A stretch of 64,000 bases of DNA from Mesorhizobium sp. WSM3859 (GTDB lineage Bacteria > Pseudomonadota > Alphaproteobacteria > Rhizobiales > Rhizobiaceae), in the NCBI RefSeq assembly GCF_002295065.1, contig NZ_NSGG01000005.1, positions 1 to 64,000 of the forward strand, written 5' to 3'. Positions 35,943-44,346 of this stretch are shown here, in pieces; the first letter of the stretch is position 1; each line of letters starts with the position of its first letter. The position numbers were made by a program, and so were the translations under genes. The notes under the pieces were generated by a model, which had not been told where the DNA came from, made no database searches, and worked only from the letters and a program-made list of their open reading frames with translations.

Positions 35943-35991
35943 GAGCATGATCCCGTCCAAAGCCGGATCCCGGCTTTGGCGCATCATGCTC
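35943..35991. repeat. GAGCATGAT palindromic repeat inside the carnitine operon
   Basis: GAGCATGAT (35943-35951) and ATCATGCTC (35983-35991) form the outer stem and CCAAAGCCG/CGGCTTTGG the inner one. The element fills the gap between the acyl-CoA dehydrogenase stop and the synthetase start, and its last base is part of the dehydrogenase stop codon. Confidence 0.85.
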
Positions 35992-37154
35992 TAAGCTCCG
36001 AACGGACGCAGCAGCGCCCGCGAAATAATATGTCGCTGAATCTCCGACGTGCCTTCCCAGATGCGCTCGACGCGCGCGTCACGCCAGATGCGCTCCAGCG
36101 GCAGGTCGTCCATCAGCCCCATGCCGCCGTGGATCTGGATGGCTTCGTCGGCAACGAACGCCAGCATCTCGGTGGCCTTCAGCTTGGCCATCGCCATGTC
36201 CTGGTCGGTGACCGTGCCCTGATCGTACTTCCAGCCGGCTTCGAACACCATCAGATCGGCGGCCTTGAGTTCCGTCGCCATGTCGGCGAGCTTGAAGGAA
36301 ACGCCCTGGAACTTGCCGATCTGCTGGCCGAACTGCTGGCGCTGCGCGGCATATTCGATGGCGTGGCCGAGTGCGCGCTCGGCGCGGCCAAGACAGGTAG
36401 CGCCGACCTGCAGCCGCGTGGCGCCCAGCCAGGAGTTGGCGACATCAAAACCCTTGTGCACCTCGCCGAGCACCTGGCTCGCCGGCAGGCGGCAGTCGTC
36501 GAATTCGAGGATCGAGTTGGTGTAGCCGCGATGCGAGACGTTGCGGTAGCCGTCACGCACGGTAAAACCCTTGGTGCCCTTGTCGACGAAGAAGGCGGTG
36601 ATCTTCTTGCGCTTGCCGCGCGGCGAATCCTCTTCGCCCGAGGCCATGAACACGATGGCGAAGTCGGCGATGTCGGCATGCGAAATGAAATGCTTGGTGC
36701 CGTTGAGCACCCAGTCCGAGCCGTCCTCCACAGCGGTCGCCCTCATGCCGCGCAGGTCGGAACCCGCGCCGGGCTCGGTCATCGCCAGGCAGTCCCATTT
36801 CTCGCCGCGGATGCAGGGAAAGAGGTATTTTTCGCGCTGCTCCGCCGTGCCGGCGAGCAGTATGTTGGACGGACGCGCCACGCAGGTCCAGTGCAGGGCG
36901 TAATTGGCGCGGCCGAGCTCCTTTTCGTAGAGCAGCCAGCTCACCGTATCGAGGCCGGCGCCGCCGACATCGGCCGGCATGTTGGCGGCGTAGAGGCCGG
37001 CTTCGATCGCCTTCGCCTTCAATTCGTCGATCAGCTCGCGGCGCAACTCGCCGGTGCGCTCCACCTCGCGCTCATGCGGGTAAAGCTCGTTCTCGACGAA
37101 GGCGCGCGTCGTCTCGACGATGAGCTTTTGTTCTTCCGAAAGACCGAAATGCAT
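35991..37154 (-). CDS. Acyl-CoA dehydrogenase (CaiA-like)
   Basis: FAD flavoprotein of 387 residues oxidising or reducing an acyl-CoA at C2-C3. Motifs are LAMTEPGAGSDLRG in the middle domain and IWEGTSEIQRHIISRAL near the C-terminus, where the Glu is the catalytic base position. In the operon context it is probably the gamma-butyrobetainyl-CoA/crotonobetainyl-CoA enzyme. It starts 4 bases after the carnitine dehydrogenase stop. Its stop codon overlaps a palindromic repeat. Confidence 0.9.
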   Translation of the reverse strand: MHFGLSEEQKLIVETTRAFVENELYPHEREVERTGELRRELIDELKAKAIEAGLYAANMPADVGGAGLDTVSWLLYEKELGRANYALHWTCVARPSNILLAGTAEQREKYLFPCIRGEKWDCLAMTEPGAGSDLRGMRATAVEDGSDWVLNGTKHFISHADIADFAIVFMASGEEDSPRGKRKKITAFFVDKGTKGFTVRDGYRNVSHRGYTNSILEFDDCRLPASQVLGEVHKGFDVANSWLGATRLQVGATCLGRAERALGHAIEYAAQRQQFGQQIGKFQGVSFKLADMATELKAADLMVFEAGWKYDQGTVTDQDMAMAKLKATEMLAFVADEAIQIHGGMGLMDDLPLERIWRDARVERIWEGTSEIQRHIISRALLRPFGA

Positions 37155-37158
37155 CGCC

Positions 37159-38301
37159 TCAGCCCTTCTTCTTGCCGCTCTTCTTCGGCTTCTCGACCTT
37201 TACCGCCTTGGCCGGTTTTGCGGCCTTTGCCGGCTTTGCGGCCTTCTTCGCCGGCTTGGCCGCTTCGGCTTTAGCCGTAACCTTGGCGGAAGCCTTCTTC
37301 GCCGCCAGCTTGGCGAGCTGCCTGGTATAGTCCTTGTGCAGCGCGCCGGCGCCCCAGCCCTTGCCCTTGTTCTGCTTCGACAGCGCCTCCATGATCGCGA
37401 CCAGATTGTCGTCGCGGATTTTCTCCAGCTCGCGGATCGACAGGCCATGCGCCTGCTCGTCCGACTGGATGGCGATCAGGTCGACCAGCTCGTCGTTGAA
37501 TTCCGGCACATCCATCAGCTTGGTCCACGGCCATTTCAGGCAGGGTCCGAACTGCGCCATGAAGTGACGCATGCCCGCCTCGCCGCCGGCGACGCGGTAG
37601 ACCTGGAACATGCCCATCTGCGCCCAGCGCAGGCCGAAGGAATAGCGCATGATGTCGTCGAGTTCCTCGACGGTGCAGATGCCGTCCTTGACCAGCCACA
37701 GCGCCTCGCGCCACGCGGCCTCGAGCAGTCGGTCGCCGACGAAGGCTTCGATCTCCTTGCGCACCACCACCGGCTTCATGCCGATCGAGGCGTAGAGCTC
37801 CTTGGCGACCTCGATCGCCTCGGGGAAGGTCTGCTCGCCACCGACGATCTCGACCAGCGGCAGAAGATAGACCGGATTGAACGGATGGCCGACGACCAGC
37901 CGCTCCGGGTGCTTCTTCATCGCCACCTGCATGTCGGTGGGCTTGATGCCGGAGGTTGAGGAGCCGACAATGGCGTTGGCCGGCGCATGCGCGTCGATCT
38001 CGGCCAGCACCCTGTGCTTGAGGTCGAGCCGCTCCGGCACGCTTTCCTGGATGAAGTCGGCGTCGGCGACTGCTTCGGCGATGGTCTTGGCGAAGGTGAG
38101 CTTGCCTTCCTTGGGCAGGCCGCCCGGCAGCATCTGCTTATAGGCGCGGCGCGCGCCTTTCATCACTTCGCCGACCTTGCGCGACGCTTCCGGATCCGGA
38201 TCGAAGATCGACACGTCGATGCCGTTGAGCAGCAGCCGCGCCACCCAGCCGGCGCCGATGACACCGCCGCCGATGGCGGCCGCCTTGTTGATGATGCTCA
38301 T
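37159..38301 (-). CDS. lcdH: L-carnitine 3-dehydrogenase with a Lys/Ala/Pro-rich C-terminal tail
   Basis: NAD-dependent 3-hydroxyacyl-CoA-dehydrogenase-fold enzyme oxidising L-carnitine to 3-dehydrocarnitine. It has 380 residues from ATG 38301, with Rossmann motif GGGVIGAG at 11-18, SSTSGIKPTDMQ, and VGHPFNPVYLLPLVEIV. The last 46 residues or so are almost only K, A, P and V (AKPAKKAAKPAKAAKPAKAV), like a histone-H1-type or PhaF-type tail. Rhizobial homologues I know carry a hot-dog thioesterase domain in this place, or nothing. The HD-domain gene lies 2 bases upstream. BKACE is the next enzyme in the pathway. Confidence 0.9.
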   Translation of the reverse strand: MSIINKAAAIGGGVIGAGWVARLLLNGIDVSIFDPDPEASRKVGEVMKGARRAYKQMLPGGLPKEGKLTFAKTIAEAVADADFIQESVPERLDLKHRVLAEIDAHAPANAIVGSSTSGIKPTDMQVAMKKHPERLVVGHPFNPVYLLPLVEIVGGEQTFPEAIEVAKELYASIGMKPVVVRKEIEAFVGDRLLEAAWREALWLVKDGICTVEELDDIMRYSFGLRWAQMGMFQVYRVAGGEAGMRHFMAQFGPCLKWPWTKLMDVPEFNDELVDLIAIQSDEQAHGLSIRELEKIRDDNLVAIMEALSKQNKGKGWGAGALHKDYTRQLAKLAAKKASAKVTAKAEAAKPAKKAAKPAKAAKPAKAVKVEKPKKSGKKKG

Positions 38302-38303
38302 GG

Positions 38304-38930
38304 TCAGGCTCCGGTTCTTGTCTTGGCTGTATCGGGGTCGGTAAGGGCGACGCGCTCGCCGGCGCGGATCACCGCCGGGTCGTAGGCCTTGCGGGCGAAC
38401 ACTTCGAGCACGAAGGGCCGGAAGAACTCGATCGGCAGCGTCTTGTAGTCGGGATCGAAGCTCGACTGGTCCCAGCGCTCGCAGAACTGGTCGCAATCGT
38501 CGAAATAGGCATGCCCGGCGAAACGGTCGCGGTCGTGGCGGTTGCCGCCCAGATGATGCGCGTAATAGAGGCGCTGGAAATCGCCGTGCTTTTCCACCAC
38601 CCAGGTGCATTGCTCGCGCACGAAGGGTTTCAGGATCGCAGCCGCATATTCGTCGTGGTTGTAGGGTGCGTAGATGTCGCCGATGTCGTGCAGCAGCGCC
38701 GAGACGATCCAGTCGGTGTCGGCGCCGTCCTGCCAGGCACGCGTCGCCGCCTGCAGCGAATGGCCGAGCCGGGTGATCTTGTAGCCGGAAAGCCCCTCGT
38801 CGAGCTGCACCAGCGCATCGAGCAGCCGGTCGCCGGTCTTGGCGGCATAGTCGGTCTCATGAGCGGTCAGGAATTCATAGTCTTCCCTGTCGCCGTCCTT
38901 CATCGCGGTGAATTTGACGGTATCAGCCAT
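38304..38930 (-). CDS. HD-domain protein, PhnZ/TmpB-like (possible diiron oxygenase)
   Basis: 208 residues from ATG 38930 with GGAG 6 bases upstream. It has the HD-superfamily metal pattern: H in LGHSLQAA, HD in ALLHDIGD, H in VVEKHGDFQ, and a later CERWDQSSFDP. The fold order and the RWD...FRPFV C-terminal segment resemble the phosphonate-cleaving HD oxygenases PhnZ and TmpB rather than a nucleotidase. TmpB acts on trimethylammonium-ethyl phosphonates, so a role on a trimethylammonium compound in this carnitine operon is attractive. This is inference; a phosphohydrolase is possible. Confidence 0.8.
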   Translation of the reverse strand: MADTVKFTAMKDGDREDYEFLTAHETDYAAKTGDRLLDALVQLDEGLSGYKITRLGHSLQAATRAWQDGADTDWIVSALLHDIGDIYAPYNHDEYAAAILKPFVREQCTWVVEKHGDFQRLYYAHHLGGNRHDRDRFAGHAYFDDCDQFCERWDQSSFDPDYKTLPIEFFRPFVLEVFARKAYDPAVIRAGERVALTDPDTAKTRTGA

Positions 38931-38953
38931 GACCAACTCCCGGTGTCTTTTCT

Positions 38954-39002
38954 GAGCATGATCTTGTCCGAAAACCGGTTACCCACTTTTCGGGATCATG
39001 CT
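38954..39002. repeat. GAGCATGAT palindromic repeat, second copy in the carnitine operon
   Basis: GAGCATGATC-TTGTCCGAAAACCGG-TTACCCACTTTTCGG-GATCATGCT, the commonest rhizobial intergenic palindrome, lies between BKACE and the HD-domain gene. Its edge touches the BKACE stop codon, as the other copy does with the acyl-CoA dehydrogenase. Confidence 0.85.
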
Positions 39003-39925
39003 TATGCAGCGGCCGCGATCGGTGCCCGTTTGGTGAGATTGAGCTTCTTGCGCACTTCCTCAGGCCCGAGGATACGGGCGCCGAGATTGGTGACGATGCT
39101 GGCGGCGCGCTCGACCAGCTGCGCGTTGGTGGCCAGAACGCCCTTGTCGAGCCAGAGATTGTCTTCCAGGCCGACGCGGACATTGCCGCCGGCAAGCACC
39201 GCCGCCGCGGCATAGGCCATCTGGTTGCGGCCGATCGCGAAGGCCGACCAGTTCCAGGTCGAGGGCACGTTGTTGACCATCGCCATGAAGGTGTTGAGGT
39301 CGTCCGGCGCGCCCCACGGCACGCCCATGCAGAGCTGCACCAGCGCGTCGGCGTTGAGCACCTTCTCCTCGACCAGCTGCTTGGCGAACCACAGATGCCC
39401 AGTGTCGAAGGCCTCGATCTCGGGCTTCACGCCCAGCGCCGTCATCATGCCGCCCATGGCGCGCAGCATGCCGGGCGTGTTGGTCATGACATAGTCGGCC
39501 TCGGCGAAGTTCATCGTGCCGCAATCCAGCGTGCAGATCTCCGGCAGGCACTGGCGCACATGTTCCATGCGGTTGGTGGCGCCGCCCATGTCGGTGCCCT
39601 TTTCGTTGAGCGGCAACGGCGCCTCGGGCGAGCCGAACACCATGTCGCCGCCCATGCCGGCGGTGAGGTTCAGCACCACGTCGACATTGGCATCACGGAT
39701 GCGCTCGGTTACTTCGCGGTAGAGATGCACGTCGCGGCGCGGCTTGCCGGTCTCGGGATCGCGCACATGGCAATGGACGATCGCGGCGCCCGCCTTCGCC
39801 GCATCGATCGCCGAATCGGCGATCTGCTTGGGCGAGCGCGGCACATGCGGAGAGCGGTCCTGCGTGCCGCCGGAGCCGGTCACGGCACAGGTAATGAAGA
39901 CCTCACGGTTCATCGCAAGCGGCAT
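39002..39925 (-). CDS. Beta-keto acid cleavage enzyme (BKACE, DUF849), probable 3-dehydrocarnitine cleavage
   Basis: Zn-dependent enzyme of 307 residues that condenses a beta-keto acid with acetyl-CoA and releases acetoacetate plus a new acyl-CoA. For 3-dehydrocarnitine the products are betainyl-CoA and acetoacetate. Metal ligands are in IVHCHVRD (H-x-H), with LNLTAGMGGDMVFGS as the carboxylate/CoA loop. The start at 39925 has GGAGG 7 bases upstream. It is the first gene of the operon, divergent from a CdhR-like regulator with a 125-base shared promoter region. This is the arrangement of bacterial carnitine loci. Confidence 0.88.
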   Translation of the reverse strand: MPLAMNREVFITCAVTGSGGTQDRSPHVPRSPKQIADSAIDAAKAGAAIVHCHVRDPETGKPRRDVHLYREVTERIRDANVDVVLNLTAGMGGDMVFGSPEAPLPLNEKGTDMGGATNRMEHVRQCLPEICTLDCGTMNFAEADYVMTNTPGMLRAMGGMMTALGVKPEIEAFDTGHLWFAKQLVEEKVLNADALVQLCMGVPWGAPDDLNTFMAMVNNVPSTWNWSAFAIGRNQMAYAAAAVLAGGNVRVGLEDNLWLDKGVLATNAQLVERAASIVTNLGARILGPEEVRKKLNLTKRAPIAAAA

Positions 39926-40050
39926 CGTCTATCCTCCCAGGGTCGATCGGCCATGCATGCCGCCAAAAGCGGAAGCCTGTTGGGCTATGCACGGGATGGG
40001 CACAGAATGACCGACTTGCCGGAAACTGTTTTGCGTTTTACGAAGCACTC

Positions 40051-41031
40051 ATGATCAAAAGCGAAAAGCCGTCCATCTTTCGCTCCGAGCGGGAGACGCT
40101 CAAGGTGACGTTCCTCGTGTTCTCGGGCTCGTCGATCATGTGCGTGGCTTCGGCGGTCGACCCGTTGCGCGCCGCCAACCGCATCTCCGGCGAGACGCTC
40201 TTCGATTTCAAGCTGGTCTCGGTTACCGGCGAGGCGCCGGTCACTACTTGCGGCCTGCCGGTTGCCGTCAGCGGCCGCTTCGACGCGGCCGAGCCGACCG
40301 ACATGCTGGTGGTCGTCGCCGGCTTTGGCACGCAGAACTACGCCACGTCCGCGCTGCTTGCCGGTCTTCGCCGCGCCGCGCGCGCGGCGCGCGCCTGCGG
40401 CGGCGTCGAGGCCGGCACCTGGCTGGTGGCGCGCGCCGGCCTGCTCGAAGGCCGCAGCGCCACCACCCATTGGGAGGACATGGAGGATTTCTCCGCCGCC
40501 TTTCCCGGCGTCGACGTGCGGCCGGACCGCTATGTCATCGACGGCCCGGTCTTCACCTCCGGCGGCGCCTCGCCGACCTTCGACCTGATGCTGCATCTGG
40601 TCCGCACCCGGCTCGGCATCGCCGCCGCGCTCGATGTCGCCAGCGTCTTCATCTACGATCAGGCCCGCGCCGCGACCGACGCGCAGCCGCTGGTCTCGCT
40701 CGGCCGGCTCGACGGTTACGACCCGCGCCTTGCCCAGGCGATCCGGCTGATGGAAGCGCATGTCGACCAGCCGCTCACCATCGACGCCGTTGCCAAACGC
40801 GCCGGCGTGACGGCAAGAACGCTGGAAAGCATCTTTCGCAAATCGATCGGCGAGACGCCGGGCGCTTATTATCTGAGGCTGCGCCTCAGCGCCGCCCGCC
40901 GCCTGGTGGTCGACACCCGCATTGCCATGGCCGATATTGCCGGGCGAACCGGCTTTTCCTCCGCCGCGGCATTTTCCCGAGCTTTTTCTCGGGCTTTCGG
41001 CGAAGCGCCGGTCAGGTTACGGCGCGGTTGA
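40051..41031 (+). CDS. cdhR: AraC-family GATase1-like regulator, probable CdhR
   Basis: 326 residues with an N-terminal class-I glutamine-amidotransferase-like (GlxA/ThiJ) domain (about 15-190) and a C-terminal double helix-turn-helix (about 220-320; RAGVTARTLESIFRK and IAGRTGFSSAAAFSRAF). CdhR and GbdR, activators of carnitine and glycine betaine catabolism, have this architecture. It is divergent from the carnitine operon. Its 3' end overlaps the convergent HAD gene by 20 bases. Assignment as CdhR is from context plus domain type. Confidence 0.85.
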   Translation: MIKSEKPSIFRSERETLKVTFLVFSGSSIMCVASAVDPLRAANRISGETLFDFKLVSVTGEAPVTTCGLPVAVSGRFDAAEPTDMLVVVAGFGTQNYATSALLAGLRRAARAARACGGVEAGTWLVARAGLLEGRSATTHWEDMEDFSAAFPGVDVRPDRYVIDGPVFTSGGASPTFDLMLHLVRTRLGIAAALDVASVFIYDQARAATDAQPLVSLGRLDGYDPRLAQAIRLMEAHVDQPLTIDAVAKRAGVTARTLESIFRKSIGETPGAYYLRLRLSAARRLVVDTRIAMADIAGRTGFSSAAAFSRAFSRAFGEAPVRLRRG

Positions 41032-41785
41032 GTATCCACTCGGCTGCTGCCGCGAGATCGTCGACCAGCGCTGTGGGAGCCGGATCGAAGCGTGTTTCGT
41101 CGCCGGGACGATATTTGCCGGTGCGCACCAGAAGCGCCGCGCCAAGCCCGGCGCGCAGCGCGCCGGCGACATCGCCCTCGGCGTCGTCGCCGATCATGAC
41201 CGCATCGGCCGCCGGGCAGTCCAGGTCCGCAAGCGCCGAGAGAAAGAAATCCGGCGACGGCTTGCCGAGCACAAGGGGGCTGCAGCCGCTCGCGAATTCG
41301 AGCGCCGCGACGAAGGCGCCGGTGTCGAGACTGAGCTGGCCGTCGGCATCCTTGAAGGTACGATTGACGGCAAGCGCTACAAAATCGGCGCCGGCAAGCA
41401 GTTCGCGGAATGCCCGGTTCAGGCTCGCATGGTTGAAGCCCTCGCCGGCATCGCCGATGACGACCGCACGCCCGTTCCCGCCCTCCAGTCCCGAAAACTC
41501 GCCTTCGAGGTCGGGATGGACAAGCAGATGCGGCTGGCGGTCGTGATTGCGCAGCCATTCGACCGCGGCGCGCGCCGGCGTCAACAACTCTTCGTCCGTA
41601 ACCTCGATCCCCATGGCCACAAGCTGCGCGATGATCTTGCTGCGCGGCGAGCGTGTCGTGTTGCTGACGAAACGCAGCGGCAGGCCGGCCTTACGCAGAC
41701 GTTCGATAGCCGCGGCCGCGCCTGGTATCGGGGTATCGCCATCGTAGACGACACCCAGAAGATCGAGCAGCACCGCGCGTAGCAT
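41012..41785 (-). CDS. HAD-IIA family hydrolase (LHPP/HDHD2-like)
   Basis: Phosphatase of 257 residues. Motif I reads LLDLLGVVYDG: the nucleophile Asp is present, but the usual second Asp of DxD is Leu, as in animal LHPP (DISG) and HDHD2. Motif II is FVSNTTRS, the lysine lies in KPSPDFF, and motif IV is MIGDDAEGDVAGALRAG. The C2-type cap fits HAD subfamily IIA. It stands alone and converges on cdhR with a 20-base coding overlap, an unusually tight tail-to-tail arrangement. Confidence 0.88.
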   Translation of the reverse strand: MLRAVLLDLLGVVYDGDTPIPGAAAAIERLRKAGLPLRFVSNTTRSPRSKIIAQLVAMGIEVTDEELLTPARAAVEWLRNHDRQPHLLVHPDLEGEFSGLEGGNGRAVVIGDAGEGFNHASLNRAFRELLAGADFVALAVNRTFKDADGQLSLDTGAFVAALEFASGCSPLVLGKPSPDFFLSALADLDCPAADAVMIGDDAEGDVAGALRAGLGAALLVRTGKYRPGDETRFDPAPTALVDDLAAAAEWILNRAVT

Positions 41786-41864
41786 CGGCGCAGGATGGAG
41801 AAACAGTCTCTGTTCGTCAAACCAGGAGAAAATCAGGCCGCGAGAGAATCAGGCCACGGAAGAA

Positions 41865-42068
41865 TCAGGCGGCGTCGCGGCCTTCGCCGACGATGCGCGA
41901 GCGCATGCTCTTGGCCAGCGCCGTTTCGAGCCGCGCGGCAACCGCGCGATCCCATTCATTTGTCTTGCGCGCACTGTCTTTCGAGTGCGGCAATGCCATC
42001 AGCCGGTCGATGATCGATCCGGTTTCGCCGGACGAGAGCAGGGCGTCGATTTCGCGTTCGTGCTGCAT
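41865..42068 (-). CDS. Small hypothetical protein, 67 residues
   Basis: MQHEREIDALLSSGETGSII followed by a helical, charged sequence ending GEGRDAA. It has no signal peptide or membrane segment. GGAGG lies 9 bases upstream of the ATG, the codon use is like its neighbours', and the gene sits between HAD and xylA on the same strand as both. I do not recognise a family. It is probably a real small cytoplasmic protein. Confidence 0.65.
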   Translation of the reverse strand: MQHEREIDALLSSGETGSIIDRLMALPHSKDSARKTNEWDRAVAARLETALAKSMRSRIVGEGRDAA

Positions 42069-42267
42069 ATCGGTTCGCCTCCTTCTTCTTCACCCGCCAC
42101 AGGAGCCACGTTTATACGAAATCCGTGACGGCTGTTTGAAGGCAAGAACGAGGTCATTGAAGGGCAGCGCGGGGCAAAGTTTTGTCGCTTGATTCCGCCC
42201 TCGCGAACGCAATTTTCAGGCCTGCCCCGCGTCCCGATTGCTCGGGCGCGAGGCAGCCTGCCGTTCT

Positions 42268-43593
42268 TTAGACATACCTGTTGACGATGTTTTCGAGCAG
42301 CTCCTGCCGGCCGGAGCGCGGCTGCGGCTCGATCTTCTTCTTCACCACGCGTTCGGCGATCTCCTCCAGCGTCCGCTTGCCCGCAAGCATCGCCTTGCCT
42401 TCGGCGGTGTTCCAGCCGGCATAGCGTTCGGCGAGCGGACCGGACAGCGCCTTGTCCTCGATCATCTTCGCCGCCGCCTTCAGGCCGCGCGCGCAGGCAT
42501 CCATGCCGCCGATATGGCCGATCAGGAGGTCGTCCGGGTCGAGCGACTGGCGCCGGAGCTTGGCGTCGAAATTGGTGCCGCCGGTCTTGAAGCCGCCGCC
42601 CTGCAGCACCTGGTAATAGGCCAAAGCCATTTCCGGCACATTGTTGGGGAACTGGTCGGTGTCCCAGCCCGACTGGTAGTCGTTGCGGTTCATGTCGATC
42701 GAACCGAAGACGCCCAACGCGTTGGCCAGCGCCAGCTCGTGCTCGAAGGAATGGCCGGCGAGGATCGCGTGGCCCTGCTCGATGTTGAGCTTGACCTCCT
42801 TCTCCAGCCCGAAGCGCTTGAGGAAGCCGTACACCGTGGCGACATCGTAGTCGTACTGGTGTTTTGTGGGCTCCTGCGGCTTCGGCTCGATCAGGATCGT
42901 GCCCTTGAAGCCTATTTTGTGTTTGTAATCGACGACGAGGTTGAGGAAGCGGCCGGCCTGTTCCTGCTCGCGGGCAAGGTCGGTGTTGAGCAGCGTCTCA
43001 TAGCCCTCGCGCCCGCCCCACAGCACGTAGTTCTCGCCCTTGAGCTTCTTGGTGACGTCGATGCATTTCTTCACCGTCGCCGCCGCATAGGCGAACACAT
43101 CCGGGTCGGGATTGGTGGCTGCGCCCGACATGAAGCGGCGGTGCGAGAACAGGTTCGCCGTGCCCCAGAGCAGCTTGACCCCGGTCTTCTTCATCTTCTC
43201 GGCGAAATAGTCGGTGATCTCGTCGAGGCGCGCAGCGCTCTCGGAGAAATCCTTGCCTTCCGGGCGCACGTCCGCATCGTGGAAGCAGAAATACGGCGCG
43301 CCGAGCAGCGAGAACATCTCGAAGGCGACGTCGGCCTTGAGCTTGGCCAACTCCATCGTGTCGATGCCGCCCGGCTTGGCGAACCAGGGCCGGTCGAAGG
43401 TCTGGCCGCCGAACGGGTCTCCGCCCGGCCATGCAAAGGAATGCCAATAGGCAACGGCAAAGCGCAGGTGGTCTTCCAGCCGCTTTCCGGCCAGCATCTC
43501 GTCCGGGTTGTAGAAACGATAGGCCAGCGGATTGGTCGAATCCGGTCCCTCATATTTGATTTTCTTGATGTCGCCGAAAAATCCGCTGCTCAT
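42268..43593 (-). CDS. xylA: Xylose isomerase
   Basis: Interconverts D-xylose and D-xylulose with two divalent metals. It has 441 residues from ATG 43593, the long class-II type. Active-site segments are [29 protein letters not shown] and GSIDMNR, and the protein ends with the family's [19 protein letters not shown] lies upstream. xylB, encoded on the same strand, is separated from it by a small divergent gene and a long inverted repeat, so the two need not share a transcript. No xylose transporter or xyl regulator is in the window. Confidence 0.97.
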   Translation of the reverse strand: MSSGFFGDIKKIKYEGPDSTNPLAYRFYNPDEMLAGKRLEDHLRFAVAYWHSFAWPGGDPFGGQTFDRPWFAKPGGIDTMELAKLKADVAFEMFSLLGAPYFCFHDADVRPEGKDFSESAARLDEITDYFAEKMKKTGVKLLWGTANLFSHRRFMSGAATNPDPDVFAYAAATVKKCIDVTKKLKGENYVLWGGREGYETLLNTDLAREQEQAGRFLNLVVDYKHKIGFKGTILIEPKPQEPTKHQYDYDVATVYGFLKRFGLEKEVKLNIEQGHAILAGHSFEHELALANALGVFGSIDMNRNDYQSGWDTDQFPNNVPEMALAYYQVLQGGGFKTGGTNFDAKLRRQSLDPDDLLIGHIGGMDACARGLKAAAKMIEDKALSGPLAERYAGWNTAEGKAMLAGKRTLEEIAERVVKKKIEPQPRSGRQELLENIVNRYV

Positions 43594-43705
43594 GGTTTCC
43601 TTCCTCTCCGGGTGCATTCGTCCGATTACCTCAGGCGTAATTGGTTTCGCTTCTGTGGGGCGCCAAAAGGGTCATGTCGAAACGATCCAACGAAGGACCA
43701 TGACC

Positions 43706-44068
43706 ATGACCGATCTCAACACGATCGCCCGCAACTACATCAGCGCCTGGAACGAGAGCGATGCGACCCGCCGCAAGGCGCTTCTCGACGCGGCCTTCAC
43801 CACGGATGTCAGCTATCGCGACCCGGTCATGCAGGGCGACGGCCATGACGGCGTCGCGGCGCTGATCGACGGCGTGCAGCAGCGCTTCGCCGGCTTCCGC
43901 TTTTCGCTGAAAGGCGAGCCGGACGGTTTCGCCGACAAGATCCGCTTCTCGTGGAATCTCGGGCCGGAAGGCGCGGAGTCCGTCATCGAGGGCACCGACA
44001 TCGGCGTCATCGAGAATGGGCGGTTGAAGAGCGTCACCGGATTTCTGGACAAGGTGCCGGCGCAATAA
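43706..44068 (+). CDS. NTF2-like/SnoaL-fold protein
   Basis: 120 residues from ATG 43706, which has GAAGGA 8 bases upstream (ATG 43700 is too close to it). The sequence fits the cone-shaped NTF2-like fold: N-terminal helix ARNYISAWNESDATRRKALL, then DVSYRDPVMQGDGHDGVAALI, then strands ending IGVIENGRLKSVTGFLDKVP. Such proteins are small-molecule binders, isomerases or hydrolases. The substrate is unknown. It is divergent from xylA and convergent on xylB, with an inverted repeat downstream. Confidence 0.85.
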   Translation: MTDLNTIARNYISAWNESDATRRKALLDAAFTTDVSYRDPVMQGDGHDGVAALIDGVQQRFAGFRFSLKGEPDGFADKIRFSWNLGPEGAESVIEGTDIGVIENGRLKSVTGFLDKVPAQ

Positions 44069-44083
44069 GGCTAGCTGGGTAAG

Positions 44084-44343
44084 GGAGGCGCGAGGCCCCC
44101 CTCTCTGGCCTGCCGGCTCCGGCCCTTCGCTATCGCTCCGGGCGTTCGTCGTTCGGAAAGCCAAGCAATTGGCTTTCCGCCCGCTGCGCGGACTACTCCT
44201 CACCCCCCTCAGGGGGCGAGATTGATCGTCACGCGGACCTTCGCCAACCAACAACGCCGAAAGAAAAGACCCAGCGCCCCAACTACCAATCTCCCCCCTT
44301 GAGGGGGGGATGGCCGGCAGGGCAGAGATGGGGGCCTCGCTCC
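44084..44343. repeat. Long inverted-repeat intergenic element 6
   Basis: The outer arms pair GGCGCGAGGCCCCCCTCTC (from 44089) and CTGCCGGC with GCCGGCAGGGCAGAG and GGGGGCCTCGC (to 44340). An inner pair is formed by CCCCCTCAGGGGGCGAGATTG and CAATCTCCCCCCTTGAGGGGG. It fills the 278-base gap between two convergent genes and shares its CCGGCAGGGCAGAG tail with element 1. It probably works as a bidirectional transcript end. Confidence 0.85.
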
Positions 44344-44346
44344 CAC

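Noticed and set aside
33683..35944. 753-codon open frame on the plus strand
   Set aside because: It is the antisense shadow of the NDP-forming acyl-CoA synthetase; the translation is low-complexity R/H/D/G-rich without motifs.
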